Shown here piece by piece: positions 1 to 8,762 of a stretch of DNA of 64,000 nucleotides (the first letter of the stretch is position 1; each line of letters begins with the position of its first letter). The notes under the pieces are model-generated. The model was not told the DNA's origin. It did not search any database and was given only the letters and a program-made list of their open reading frames with translations. The DNA is from UBA6522 sp963664945 (lineage in GTDB: Bacteria; Pseudomonadota; Gammaproteobacteria; Steroidobacterales; Rariloculaceae): contig OY761822.1 of NCBI GenBank assembly GCA_963664945.1, positions 3,596,001 to 3,660,000 on the forward strand, written 5' to 3'. The position numbers were made by a program, and so were the translations under genes.

Positions 1-230
1 CCAGCGACATCGCGTGGACCGTTCTCACACCGCCCTTCAATATCATGGGCTGGACCCCCGACGGAATTTCGGACACACAGCGGCGAGGCGAATACCGCAC
101 GTCAACCTCGGAATTCGTGACGGACGATGAGGGCAACAGCGCGATCTACGTGGCGGACCTTGCGGCCGCGGCCATCGACGAGATCGAGAATCGCGCCTTT
201 GTGAGACAACGATTTACCGTTGGCTACTGA
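1..230 (+). CDS. NAD(P)H-binding (NmrA/SDR-like) oxidoreductase, C-terminal fragment
   Basis: Only the C-terminal 75 or so residues are present; the gene begins before the window and the reading frame is open from base 3. The visible part holds a WTVLTPPF segment, then a DLA segment followed by an IEN..FVRQRFTVGY tail. That arrangement is typical of the end of the atypical-SDR proteins often annotated as NAD(P)H-binding or NADH-flavin reductase-like. The nucleotide-binding N-terminus lies outside, so substrate and cofactor cannot be judged. The DoxX gene follows after 21 bases on the same strand, suggesting one transcript. Confidence 0.7.
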   Translation, partial: SDIAWTVLTPPFNIMGWTPDGISDTQRRGEYRTSTSEFVTDDEGNSAIYVADLAAAAIDEIENRAFVRQRFTVGY

Positions 231-251
231 GCCAGCAGGGAGAGGTGAGCG

Positions 252-677
252 ATGGTGCGAACCGCATTCTGGACAGACCCTGACAACGGTATTCTGGCCC
301 TTCGGCTGGCGCTTGCCGTGACCATGTTCCTCAACGGCTGGAGCAAGATCACCCACGGCATCGACTTTCAGATGGGCATGCTCGCGGCCCGTGGCATTCC
401 CGGGTTTTTCATGTATTTCGTATACGTTTCCGAAGTGCTGGCGCCCATTCTTCTGGCCCTCGGACTGTTCACGAGATTGTCCGCGCTATCGGTCGTCGCC
501 ACAATGATCACGGTGTTTTACGTACTGCCGGTGCCCTTCTTCGGGCTGAACCAGTTCGGCGGTTGGAACAAGGAAGGCCAGTTGCTGTTCCTGGCGATGG
601 GCCTCGCGCTGTTTTTCCTGGGTGCCGGGCGGTATCGGGTCTTCGATACCGGCAACAGGCACTGGCTGCTGGACTAG
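252..677 (+). CDS. DoxX family membrane protein
   Basis: A 141-residue integral membrane protein with four hydrophobic segments (about residues 13-30, 50-72, 75-95 and 105-125). It has the DoxX-type first helix followed by N-G-W-S-K-I-xH-G and a second helix reading VSEVLAPILLALGLFTR. Length and topology fit the DoxX/DoxD-like family, whose members are associated with redox or thiol homeostasis at the membrane. The precise role is unknown. The start is ATG at 252 with a GGGAGAGGTGAG ribosome-binding stretch just upstream. It lies between an oxidoreductase fragment and an arylsulfotransferase-like gene that starts only 6 bases after its stop. Confidence 0.85.
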   Translation: MVRTAFWTDPDNGILALRLALAVTMFLNGWSKITHGIDFQMGMLAARGIPGFFMYFVYVSEVLAPILLALGLFTRLSALSVVATMITVFYVLPVPFFGLNQFGGWNKEGQLLFLAMGLALFFLGAGRYRVFDTGNRHWLLD

Positions 678-683
678 CAGCCC

Positions 684-2249
684 GTGGCGAACGTCCGTCA
701 GCATGGGGCGGAAGACCGCCTGAATGGGGCGGAAGACCGCCTGGCCGGAGACGGCCGATCGATCGGCGATGCATCCCGGCTGACCAAGTGGCTCATCGGT
801 CGAATATTCCCGATATTCTCCAAAGGAACCCGCCACGGTCCGCTGGCGCCCTTCCTGTTGGTTTCCGCCATTGGCCTCCCGAGCGCAAGCGCCCAGGACG
901 CCGGCGCATCGAATGCCGGGGGCGGCGTGCCCGACGTGCGCATGGAAGTGCATCGACCGGCCGAACTCTACGGCGGATACCTGTTCTGGCACCGCACCGA
1001 CGAGATCGGTGCGGACTTCGAGAATTACAGCGTCCTTGTGGATGGCGAGGGCACAGTCGTTCACCGTTGGGAAACCGGCATCACCGGCGGCGGGGTGTCG
1101 GCCTATGTCCTTCCGGGCGGCCGAATCCTGCGCATGGGCACCAAGGCGGAGGATGCTGACGCCGGCGTCGTTCAGCCCGGTGTGCCGCAGGCGGGGGTCG
1201 TTCAGATCGCGGACCCCCGGGGTGACGTCCTCTGGGAGGTTGAGCCAGGCGATGTTGGAACAGGCCGTTTCCACCATGACATGGAGCCGATGCCCAACGG
1301 CAACATCCTGATTCTGACCTATACGTTCTTGTCCTCCGACGAGGCCGCTGCGATAGGTTGGGACCTGGAAGGCGCGCCCATGGCCCTGTCCGACGGTATC
1401 GTCGAGGTTCGGCCCAACCTCGACGACGGTTCGGCCGAGGTCGTCTGGGCGTGGCACTTCCATGATCACATCGTCCAGGACCGCGATCCCGAAGCGCCCA
1501 ATTACGGCGTCGTCGCGGATCATCCGGAGCGGATCGACGCGCATTTCCCCGAGTCCTACGAGCCGGTGGGCCAGATTCGTCAGCATCTCAACGGCATCGA
1601 CTACCACCCCGAATTCGATCAGGTCGTGGTCAGCTCCTTCATCTACGACGAAATCTGGATCCTGGATCACAGCACCACACTTGCGGAAGCCGCGGGCTCG
1701 GCGGGGGGCCGCGGCGGACGTGGCGGCGACCTGCTGTTTCGCTACGGCAATCCGGCCGCCTATGACATGGGGACGCCTGAAGACCGCGTGTTCCTGAAGC
1801 AGCATGATTCCAACTGGGTTGATGCGGGCCTGCCGGGAGAGGGCAATCTCCTGATATTCAACAACAATACCCGGTTTGGACCCGGGCTCGGCGGGATGGT
1901 CATGGGCGCAATGGGAGCAAACGCGTTGCTGGCCCAGAGACAATTGCAGGGGGTTTCAAACGTGCATGAACTGCGTTTGCGGCCGGCGGACGACGGCAGC
2001 TACCCGCGCGAGCCCGGGCGGCCATTTGCGGCAGAGCAGGCCTGGTTCTGGGAAGACCCCGATTTCTTTGCCCCGTTCCAGGGCGGCGCGCGGCGGTTGC
2101 CGAACGGCAACACGTTGCTGACCGATACCGTGAACGAATATGCGCGCGAGATAAACGCCAACGGCGATACGGTAGCGGAGTACTTCGGCTCCGCGCCGTC
2201 CTACAAGACTTTCAAGTATTCGCCGGAACAGGTCGCCAACTTGCTGTAA
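684..2249 (+). CDS. Arylsulfotransferase (ASST)-like exported protein
   Basis: A 521-residue product when started at GTG 684. A hydrophobic export signal (PLAPFLLVSAIGLPSASAQ, about residues 53-71) lies unusually far from this start, so the true start may be internal. The rest looks like an arylsulfotransferase-type beta-propeller: repeated blades with FHHDMEPMPNGNILIL, a later HLNGIDYHPEFDQVVVSSF segment, and ARRLPNGNTLLTDTVN near the end. Family members move sulfate between phenols in the periplasm, but the exact donor and acceptor cannot be told here and many homologues are untested. The first 20 residues contain a doubled 7-residue repeat encoded by a tandem DNA repeat at 703-744. Confidence 0.7.
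   Translation: MANVRQHGAEDRLNGAEDRLAGDGRSIGDASRLTKWLIGRIFPIFSKGTRHGPLAPFLLVSAIGLPSASAQDAGASNAGGGVPDVRMEVHRPAELYGGYLFWHRTDEIGADFENYSVLVDGEGTVVHRWETGITGGGVSAYVLPGGRILRMGTKAEDADAGVVQPGVPQAGVVQIADPRGDVLWEVEPGDVGTGRFHHDMEPMPNGNILILTYTFLSSDEAAAIGWDLEGAPMALSDGIVEVRPNLDDGSAEVVWAWHFHDHIVQDRDPEAPNYGVVADHPERIDAHFPESYEPVGQIRQHLNGIDYHPEFDQVVVSSFIYDEIWILDHSTTLAEAAGSAGGRGGRGGDLLFRYGNPAAYDMGTPEDRVFLKQHDSNWVDAGLPGEGNLLIFNNNTRFGPGLGGMVMGAMGANALLAQRQLQGVSNVHELRLRPADDGSYPREPGRPFAAEQAWFWEDPDFFAPFQGGARRLPNGNTLLTDTVNEYAREINANGDTVAEYFGSAPSYKTFKYSPEQVANLL
703..744 (+). repeat. Tandem 21-bp direct repeat (two copies)
   Basis: Two adjacent copies of a 21-base unit, 703-723 and 724-744, differing at the last base. In the arylsulfotransferase-like frame they encode a repeated GAEDRL peptide before the signal sequence. 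Because the repeat precedes the export signal it may lie in the untranslated leader if the real start is downstream. Confidence 0.8.
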
Positions 2250-2670
2250 CGGGTACCCGGCGACCTCGCGATCGAAGCGGCCGGCGGAACGTTTCAGCCT
2301 TCGGGACCGGAACCGTAGGAACCGATCATGCAGTCGTACGGAAAATGCATCCGAGTTGCAATCCCCTGCGATCCTCCCTGGCGCGCTCACCGATCGCTCC
2401 GCAATATCGTCTCGGTCCATTGAGCGTGCCATGGCGGCGTAACACGCCGCCCCGCTGTCGCGGAAGGCACATTACGCGGACGTACAATCAATGAGTTACG
2501 TATGTTCCATAAAAACCAACATGAAAATCAGGCATCCCAAGAGCAGTATTGACTGAGCTAATGACCGGGTATCACCAACTTTGATTAGACGGGATCGAAA
2601 TGGATCGCTAAGTTGGGGTACTTTAACGCTGAAGGAACCGGTTGAGCCGGATCAAGCGAGGAGCAGCTTC
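2250..2670. other. Intergenic region holding one copy of the 89-bp repeat
   Basis: About 420 bases separate the arylsulfotransferase-like gene from the next real start at 2671. The 2423-2511 part is a dispersed repeat described separately. The remaining sequence is more AT-rich near 2500-2600. I see no convincing gene, and no sigma-70 pair with good spacing: TTGACT at 2549 lacks a matching -10. Confidence 0.6.
2423..2511 (+). repeat. Dispersed 89-bp repeat, copy A, with GC hairpin
   Basis: This stretch matches the reverse complement of 63499-63587 at 87 of 89 positions by direct comparison. It includes a perfect hairpin, GGCGGCGT-AAC-ACGCCGCC, at 2433-2451, followed by a conserved AT-richer tail containing CAATCAATGAGTTACGTATG. 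No T-run follows the hairpin, so it is not a classical intrinsic terminator. Both copies are intergenic, which fits a REP/MITE-like element or a shared structured RNA signal. Confidence 0.85.
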
Positions 2671-4191
2671 ATGAAATGGTTACGAATGTTGTCCAGTGTC
2701 GGCATTTGCCTGTGCCTGCAGGCGGCGAACGCCCAGAATGAAGGCATGGGTCCGGGAATGGGGCCGGGCGGTCCAGCCGGGATGGCGCCCGGAATGGCAG
2801 CCGGCCAGATTCCCATCTTCCCGCCCGACCTTGAAGCCATCGAACAATTTCCCCAGTCAGAGCGCGACCGGATCGTCTCCGGGATCGAATCCTTCCAGAC
2901 CGTGCTCGACGGCTGGGAGCGCAAGTCAAATGCCGGCAACATCATGAGCACCTACGAGAACGAGGTGCTCGCGGAATTCGAACCCGGCGAACCGAAGTTC
3001 GAGCCGCAACCCGGCAAGACCTATTTCTACGAGAACACCGGCGTCATCACGAATCGCTTCTCCGTCGGACGAAATATCACCACCGCCCAGTCCAACCGCG
3101 TCGTCGTGGGCGACGCCGAGACCAAGGAGGTCATCGCCTACGGCGAACTGGCGCCGGAGCTGCGCACCAGCGTCCACACCACGGTCGTCTCGCCGGACGG
3201 CCGTTACGTTTATATCATCGGCGCGCTCTCCGCGGAGACCCAGCCCACATTGCTCTCCACCACCGCCATGGTGAAGGTGGACGCCTTGACGCTTTCGCCG
3301 GTGAAGATCGTCACCATGGGCGGCAGGCTGCATCACGGCCAGATCTTCCGGGACAATCTCCTGCTGATCGACACCTTCGCGCGGGCCGACGACGGTCTGG
3401 ACGTGTTCCTCTACGACACCGGGACGGACGAGATCGTCGGCGGCGTCCGCGATGAGGACCTCGGCGGCAGTTCCTATACCTCGTACACGGACGGGGAATA
3501 CATCTACATCCTGATGCAGCCTGCAGGCTACGGCCCGCGAGGGATGGACGCCTTTGTCGGGGCATCGAGCATGAACGTCGGCCGCCTCACCACCATGCGC
3601 CCCTTCTGGGTGGCGCGTATCGACCCCGACACCTGGGAGGTGGAGCAGGAGTACCCCTACCCCGGCTACAGGGGCGACTGGATCGTCATCGATTCGGCAT
3701 CGGAGTACATGTACGTGCCGGCCGGCGGCTCATCCAGCGTCACCAAGATCGACATCGAGACGGGCGATATCGCCTGGCATGCGGCGGCAGGTATCGGCCC
3801 TTACGGGGCCACGCTCAACGCCGACGAGTCGGAGCTCTGGGTCGCGGACAAGGGCGAGACGACGGGGTTCATGGGGCGGACGGTCACGGTGCTCGATACC
3901 GCGAGCGGCCGGGGCGTCGAGACCGTGTTCGCCGGCTACATGATCGACCATGTGTTGCTCGCTCCAAACGGCCGGGAAGTCTGGGGCACCAGCAATGCCG
4001 AGGGGGTCCTGTACGTCTTTGACACGGCCACGCGCGAGCAGATGGCCACCATCGAAATGCCCGGCTACGGCGATGCCCACGGCCTGGTCTGGGTACACTA
4101 CGACGAGAACGGTGACGCCCGCGTGGTACGCGACCAGGGCGGGTTTCACGGTGGGCTGGACCCGGCTGCGGGGAATTTTCTCGACTACTGA
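2671..4191 (+). CDS. Secreted YncE/YVTN-like beta-propeller protein
   Basis: The start chosen is ATG 2671, preceded by GAGGAG at about 2659; an open frame runs back to 2581 but lacks a better signal. The product is 506 residues with a clear Sec signal ending around ANAQ, then a short Met/Gly/Pro-rich stretch. The body has repeated blades of the type VVSPDGRYVYIIG, MYVPAGGSSSVTKIDIETGD, LNADESELWVADKG and LLAPNGREVWGTS, as in YncE-like or amine-dehydrogenase-beta-like seven-bladed propellers. Such proteins sit in the periplasm and bind partners or ligands; I see no catalytic signature. It precedes the M24-fold gene by 51 bases in the same direction. Confidence 0.75.
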   Translation: MKWLRMLSSVGICLCLQAANAQNEGMGPGMGPGGPAGMAPGMAAGQIPIFPPDLEAIEQFPQSERDRIVSGIESFQTVLDGWERKSNAGNIMSTYENEVLAEFEPGEPKFEPQPGKTYFYENTGVITNRFSVGRNITTAQSNRVVVGDAETKEVIAYGELAPELRTSVHTTVVSPDGRYVYIIGALSAETQPTLLSTTAMVKVDALTLSPVKIVTMGGRLHHGQIFRDNLLLIDTFARADDGLDVFLYDTGTDEIVGGVRDEDLGGSSYTSYTDGEYIYILMQPAGYGPRGMDAFVGASSMNVGRLTTMRPFWVARIDPDTWEVEQEYPYPGYRGDWIVIDSASEYMYVPAGGSSSVTKIDIETGDIAWHAAAGIGPYGATLNADESELWVADKGETTGFMGRTVTVLDTASGRGVETVFAGYMIDHVLLAPNGREVWGTSNAEGVLYVFDTATREQMATIEMPGYGDAHGLVWVHYDENGDARVVRDQGGFHGGLDPAAGNFLDY

Positions 4192-4242
4192 TCCATTGGG
4201 GCAACTCGTGCGTTTCAGGCAAGTCGCAGGCAAGGATGTGTC

Positions 4243-5577
4243 ATGGAAAAAAAACTGAATGACCTCTTTGGGCATTTCTTTCAGGGGCAGGTCGACAGGC
4301 GCGAATTCCTGACGCGCCTGGCCGTTCTTCCGGGCGGCGTGGCCGCCGCCTCGGCAGCGCTTCCACTGCTCAATTCTCCGAAGGCCAGGGCTCAGATGTT
4401 CATCAGGGGCGGAACCTACTCCATGGCGGAGCGCGACCGTCGCTGGGCCAATATCCGCAGGATGATGTCGGAGAACGGCTACGACTGCCTGATACTGCCG
4501 AAAGGCATGGGCGACGGCATCAACTTCCTGCAGTACGCAGAGTATGTTTCCAACGCGTTCTTCATGACTCCGGGGGCCGTGGTCTTCCCGCTCGAGGGCG
4601 AACCCGCCGTGGTGGGAGCCGTGCCGTCTCCCGATCCCTGGATCCAGCGCTCGACCCTGAAGTGGTTCGAGGGTGGGGAGCAAACGCCCATCGGCGAACT
4701 GATCGTCGACCTGGTCAACGAAATGGGTCTCGCCAGCAGCAATATCGCCGTCGTCGGCACCCAGGCCAACGTCGAGGGGTTGAACGAATTCATCAACGAA
4801 GGGTTCGTCAAGTACGCCACCTGGGCCACGGTGATGGCCGGTCTGCCGGAAGCCACGTTCACCGATATCACGCCGGAATTCGCCGAACTCGCCATGGTCA
4901 AGGGCGAGGAGGAGCAGGCCAATATCATCGGCGCGGCGCAGGTGGGCGAGGGATTGCACGCGATGTTGCTCGACACGATCGAAGTCGGGCTGGATGCAAG
5001 GGAAATTCGGGTTGCGATCGCCGAGTACCTGGTCCGCAACGACGCCGCGTCCGACGTTCAGGCGCTGGAATTGGCCCCGGGCCCGATTCGCGACGGACAG
5101 GTCATCAACTCCGAGTACGGCATCATCGCTTCCGGCGGGTATGCCCAGGTGACCCTGTGCGTTGCCTGCGGCACCGTCAGCGAGCAGACGGAGGAGCTGG
5201 CGGAAATCGCGCACGCCTCCATGGACTACGGGGCGGAGAATCTGCGGGCCGGCCGGCGCTTCGGCGACGTGATCGCGGGCATGGAAGACATCGTCATGCG
5301 GGACGGCGTCTGGCACGGCTTTCCTCAGATTCACGGCCTGATGCCCATGTTCATGGCGGGCCCCGTCTACAATGCACCGCCGCCGTTCCAGCCCTCAAAG
5401 ACCATTGGTGCGGAAATTGAAATCAAGCCGGGCATGGCCTTCAGTTTCGAGCCTGGCGCACGTCGCGGATTCGGGCCCGGCGGCGGGCACGTCAAGGTCG
5501 GCGCAACGGCCATCGTCACTGAAACGGGGCTGGATATCTTCAATGAAATCGGGCTGCGGATGCAGCGGATCGCTTAG
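4243..5577 (+). CDS. Tat-exported M24 (aminopeptidase P/creatinase) fold protein
   Basis: A 444-residue protein from ATG 4243. The N-terminus has a twin-arginine signal (VDRREFLTRL followed by an Ala-rich hydrophobic stretch ending ARAQ), so it is probably exported folded. The C-terminal half is the pita-bread fold: AELAMVKGEEEQANIIGAAQ opens it and IKPGMAFSFEPG closes it. The usual metal ligands look altered. Where active M24 peptidases have D-x-G and S-D-x-T-R, this protein reads SEYG and AQVTLCV; near the end the usual R-x-E-D reads VKVG. It may therefore be a non-metal hydrolase like creatinase, or inactive as a peptidase. Confidence 0.75.
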   Translation: MEKKLNDLFGHFFQGQVDRREFLTRLAVLPGGVAAASAALPLLNSPKARAQMFIRGGTYSMAERDRRWANIRRMMSENGYDCLILPKGMGDGINFLQYAEYVSNAFFMTPGAVVFPLEGEPAVVGAVPSPDPWIQRSTLKWFEGGEQTPIGELIVDLVNEMGLASSNIAVVGTQANVEGLNEFINEGFVKYATWATVMAGLPEATFTDITPEFAELAMVKGEEEQANIIGAAQVGEGLHAMLLDTIEVGLDAREIRVAIAEYLVRNDAASDVQALELAPGPIRDGQVINSEYGIIASGGYAQVTLCVACGTVSEQTEELAEIAHASMDYGAENLRAGRRFGDVIAGMEDIVMRDGVWHGFPQIHGLMPMFMAGPVYNAPPPFQPSKTIGAEIEIKPGMAFSFEPGARRGFGPGGGHVKVGATAIVTETGLDIFNEIGLRMQRIA

Positions 5578-5654
5578 CTGCGGTTCAGCGAAAACTCCCA
5601 ACGTCGGGCGGCTTGGCGGGTGCATTGCGGTGGACGTAGGGCTGCGCCGAAGCG

Positions 5655-6431
5655 GTGGGGCAGTACTTGAACTTGATCGATCTCCATAACCGAACCGCAA
5701 TCGTTACCGGCGCTGCGCGCGGACTGGGACATGCCATCGCATCCCGAATGCGCCAGTCCGGCGCCAATATCGCCGCGTGGGACCTGCCGGGTGCAGGGAT
5801 AGACGACGCTGCCGCGTTGCTGTCCCGGAATGAAGCGTCGTCCGCTGCGGTGGTGGGCGTGGGCACCGACATCGCCGATGCTGACTCAGTGGCGAAGGCA
5901 CTGGAAGCTACGCTTCAGAAGTTTTCCACCGTCGATATCCTGATCAATAACGCCGGCATCTCCGGGCCCAACCTCCGGCTGTGGGAATACCCCCCGGGCG
6001 ATTGGCGCCAAGTCATCGACGTGAATCTCGTCGGCAGTTTCCTGGTCTCCCGGGCCGTGGTTCCGACCATGATCGCCCGTGGCTACGGGCGCATCGTCAA
6101 TATCGCTTCGGTCGCCGGAAAGGACGGCAACCCCAATGCCTCGGCCTACAGCGCATCCAAGGCCGGACTCATCAATCTGACCAAGTCGCTGGGCAAGGAG
6201 TTGGCCGGGACGGGAGTGCTGGTCAATTGCGTGACGCCGGCTGCGGTGCGCACGCCCATCTTTGAGCAGATGACCGAGGAGCATGTAGCCTACATGTTGT
6301 CGCAGATCCCGCTGCAGCGCTTCGGCGAACCGGAAGAGGTTGCGGCGCTGGTGACGTGGCTCGCCTCGGAAGAGTGTTCATTCAGCACAGGCGCGGCGTT
6401 CGATCTCTCGGGCGGGCGGGCGACGTATTGA
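5655..6431 (+). CDS. Short-chain dehydrogenase/reductase (classical SDR)
   Basis: A 258-residue NAD(P)-dependent oxidoreductase. The cofactor motif TGAARGLG is near residue 19, NNAG follows in mid-sequence, and the catalytic S-...-Y-x-x-x-K is present (SVAGKDGNPNASAYSASKAG). The C-terminus has the PxxVRTP-like TPAAVRTPIF and a final GAAFDLSGG, as in FabG-like enzymes. The start is uncertain: GTG 5655, or TTG 5667, which would give the more usual MNLIDLHNR opening. It is followed after 34 bases by a hydratase of the MhpD family, suggesting a role in breakdown of a cyclic or aromatic compound. The specific alcohol or ketone substrate is unknown. Confidence 0.85.
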   Translation: MGQYLNLIDLHNRTAIVTGAARGLGHAIASRMRQSGANIAAWDLPGAGIDDAAALLSRNEASSAAVVGVGTDIADADSVAKALEATLQKFSTVDILINNAGISGPNLRLWEYPPGDWRQVIDVNLVGSFLVSRAVVPTMIARGYGRIVNIASVAGKDGNPNASAYSASKAGLINLTKSLGKELAGTGVLVNCVTPAAVRTPIFEQMTEEHVAYMLSQIPLQRFGEPEEVAALVTWLASEECSFSTGAAFDLSGGRATY

Positions 6432-6465
6432 TCGCAGCACCTCTTGAGATCGCAGGAGAGTCGAT

Positions 6466-7245
6466 TTGGACATGATCGAACAGTTCAGCTCGGAGTTGTG
6501 GCGAGCACGGCTGGAGCGGGAACCGATCAAACCATTGACCGAGCGGGCTCCCGATATCACCGTCGAGGACGCCTACCGGATTTCTCTGGCAATACTCCAC
6601 CGGCGGCTGTCCGTCGGCGAAACCGTTGTCGGCAAGAAGATCGGGCTGACCAGCAAGGCCGTTCAGGAAATGCTCAAGGTGGATGAACCGGACTTCGGTT
6701 TCCTCACTGACGTCATGGTCTACGAGAGCGGCACTACGGTTGACATGGCGCGCGAATTGATACAGCCGAAGGCCGAAGGCGAGATCGCGTTCAAGCTGAA
6801 GCACGATCTTGCGGGTCCGGGCGTAACCGGCGCAGACGTGCTCGATGCTACAGAGGGTCTGGCCGCCTGTTTCGAGATTGTGGATTCGAGAATCCTTGAC
6901 TGGCGCATCAAAATTCAGGATACGGTCGCAGATAACGCATCCTGCGGGTTCGTCGTGCTGGGTGACAAATGGGTGGCGCCCGACAAGATTGATCTGCCTG
7001 CCTGCAAGATGGTGGTCAAGACCAACGGGCGTGAAGTGGCAACCGGCGTGGGATCCGCTGCGCTCGGTTCACCCGCGAATTGCGTGGCCTGGCTGGCGAA
7101 TACGCTCACGGATCTGGGCTCGCCCCTCAAGGCCGGTGAAATCATTATTTCCGGTTCGCTGGTACCCCTGCTGCCCATCCACCCCGGCGACCGACTGCTG
7201 GTTCAGGTGGAAGGCATCGGCAGGGCGGAGATTGGCTTCGATTGA
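6466..7245 (+). CDS. 2-keto-4-pentenoate hydratase / 4-oxalocrotonate decarboxylase family enzyme
   Basis: A 259-residue protein of the MhpD/DmpH/HpaH group, which acts late in meta-cleavage pathways by hydrating 2-hydroxydienoates or decarboxylating oxalocrotonate. Recognisable parts are GKKIGLTSKAVQEMLKVDEPDFGFLTD near residues 48-75, QPKAEGEIAFKL with the acidic metal-binding residues, and a C-terminal GEIIISGSLVPLLPI segment. TTG 6466 is the likely start because AGGAG lies 7 bases upstream; ATG 6472 is the alternative. It could serve the catabolic genes at 43.4-49.8 kb or an independent pathway with the neighbouring SDR and MFS genes. The sequence does not separate hydratase from decarboxylase. 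Confidence 0.85.
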   Translation: MDMIEQFSSELWRARLEREPIKPLTERAPDITVEDAYRISLAILHRRLSVGETVVGKKIGLTSKAVQEMLKVDEPDFGFLTDVMVYESGTTVDMARELIQPKAEGEIAFKLKHDLAGPGVTGADVLDATEGLAACFEIVDSRILDWRIKIQDTVADNASCGFVVLGDKWVAPDKIDLPACKMVVKTNGREVATGVGSAALGSPANCVAWLANTLTDLGSPLKAGEIIISGSLVPLLPIHPGDRLLVQVEGIGRAEIGFD

Positions 7246-7333
7246 TGCGTGCCATCTCGTCCGGTTCTCCGCGAGTTCAACTTCGAGTCGACTTCAAGCG
7301 CAACACATTTGGATTCAGGACACGGGAAACGGA

Positions 7334-8668
7334 ATGAACAATCAACGAACCGAACTGCTCGACACCGTTTCGCCCTACCAGATCGGCGTCATTGCGATCT
7401 GCGTCGCCATCAACATTTTCGAGGCCTTCGACCTGTTTGCCCTGGCCTACGCAGCGCCCGTGCTGTCCGAGGCCTGGGGGCTCGAACCCGAATCGCTGGG
7501 GGTCGTCCTCAGCGCGGTCTTTGTCGGCATGGCGCTGGGCTCCGCCCTCGTCGCGCCGCTGAGCGATCATTTAGGGCGCCGAACGGTCCTGTGTTCTGCA
7601 CTCGCAGTGCTTACCGCCGCCATGTTTCTCACGGCGACGTCGACCACCGTAACGCAGCTCCTGGCGTACCGGGTGCTGTCGGGTATCGCCATCGGCACCA
7701 TTTTGCCTACCGTGACCACCACCGTTGCCGAGTTTGCACCGGAGCGGCACCGCAATCTCTGTGTCGGCGTGTTGCACGTCGCCGCTCCGGCCGGCGGCAT
7801 TCTCGGGGGGATGGTGGCACTGGCGCTAATGGCCCAGTACGGCTGGACGTCTGTATTCATTGCCGGTGGAACGGTGACGGCATTGGTCACCGTGCTGGCG
7901 TTGGCGCTGGTTCCGGAATCACCCGAGTTCCTGCTGCGGCAGCACGCCGGGCGGGGCCTGGAGCAGCTCAATGCCACGCTGGCGCGCATGGGGCAGCGAG
8001 CGCTGGATGCCGACGCGGCTGCATCCTTGTTGCGCCGGCCCGGCAGTGTGGGCATCAGAGGCCTGTTCGAAGACAATCGGGCGGCTTGGTCCGTGCTGTT
8101 GTGGGTGTGCTTCTTCTGCGTGATTTTTGGTCTGTACTTCGTCAACACCTGGCTGCCTCAGGTCATTGTCAGTGCGGGCCTGCCGCTGGACCGGGCGATT
8201 TACGTCACGGTGATCTTCAACACCGGTGGAGCCATCGGCGTTATCTGGATGGGGCTTCGGTCACGCGCGCAGGGTATCCGGCCCATGCTCATGAGCTTCA
8301 TGCTGTGCGGATTTGCGCTCATGGCCGTGTTCGGGTTCATGCCGGCCAACGTGGTCCTGCTGTCGGCGCTGGCGTTCCTGGTGGGAATCTTCGTCAACGG
8401 CAGTTTTGTCGGTCTCTATATCGCGGCGGTACGACTCTACGACACGCGTTCCCGCTCCAGCGGTCTTGGCTGGGGAATCGGTATCGGCCGTATCGGTGGA
8501 ATCATCAGCCCGGTCGTGGCCGGACTGCTGATCGGGCTGGGGCTCTCCAGAGGTCTAAATTTTCTGATCTACGCAACGCCGTTCCTGGTGGCCGCCCTCG
8601 CGATGGCGGCATTGCGGTCACCGCGTCTCGCCGCGCTGGAGGAGCCACACCAAGACCGCGCACGATAG
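7334..8668 (+). CDS. MFS transporter, aromatic acid:H+ symporter (AAHS) type
   Basis: A 444-residue, 12-helix permease from ATG 7334; the open frame extends far upstream but overlaps the hydratase, so the internal ATG is chosen. The loop between helices 2 and 3 carries the MFS signature as APLSDHLGRRTVL, and helix 1 has the acidic FEAFDLFALAYAAP stretch typical of AAHS carriers such as PcaK or BenK. These import aromatic acids with protons across the inner membrane. Its place directly after an SDR and a meta-pathway-type hydratase supports uptake of an aromatic or related carboxylate. Confidence 0.85.
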   Translation: MNNQRTELLDTVSPYQIGVIAICVAINIFEAFDLFALAYAAPVLSEAWGLEPESLGVVLSAVFVGMALGSALVAPLSDHLGRRTVLCSALAVLTAAMFLTATSTTVTQLLAYRVLSGIAIGTILPTVTTTVAEFAPERHRNLCVGVLHVAAPAGGILGGMVALALMAQYGWTSVFIAGGTVTALVTVLALALVPESPEFLLRQHAGRGLEQLNATLARMGQRALDADAAASLLRRPGSVGIRGLFEDNRAAWSVLLWVCFFCVIFGLYFVNTWLPQVIVSAGLPLDRAIYVTVIFNTGGAIGVIWMGLRSRAQGIRPMLMSFMLCGFALMAVFGFMPANVVLLSALAFLVGIFVNGSFVGLYIAAVRLYDTRSRSSGLGWGIGIGRIGGIISPVVAGLLIGLGLSRGLNFLIYATPFLVAALAMAALRSPRLAALEEPHQDRAR

Positions 8669-8762
8669 CACCTGACAACCGATCGCCATAAACTATCGGA
8701 CTCCCAAAGCGACAAAACGACTGAAGGCGGCTACTTGTCAATTGAGCCCGCGAGGCAAGTCC

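Noticed and set aside
2433..2451. The GC hairpin of the 89-bp repeat as an intrinsic terminator
   Set aside because: No run of T follows the stem in either orientation.
486..5334. Long antisense open frames such as 486-1943 and 3730-5334 on the minus strand
   Set aside because: They lie opposite genes with clear motifs, show repetitive low-complexity composition and reflect the GC-rich third-position bias.
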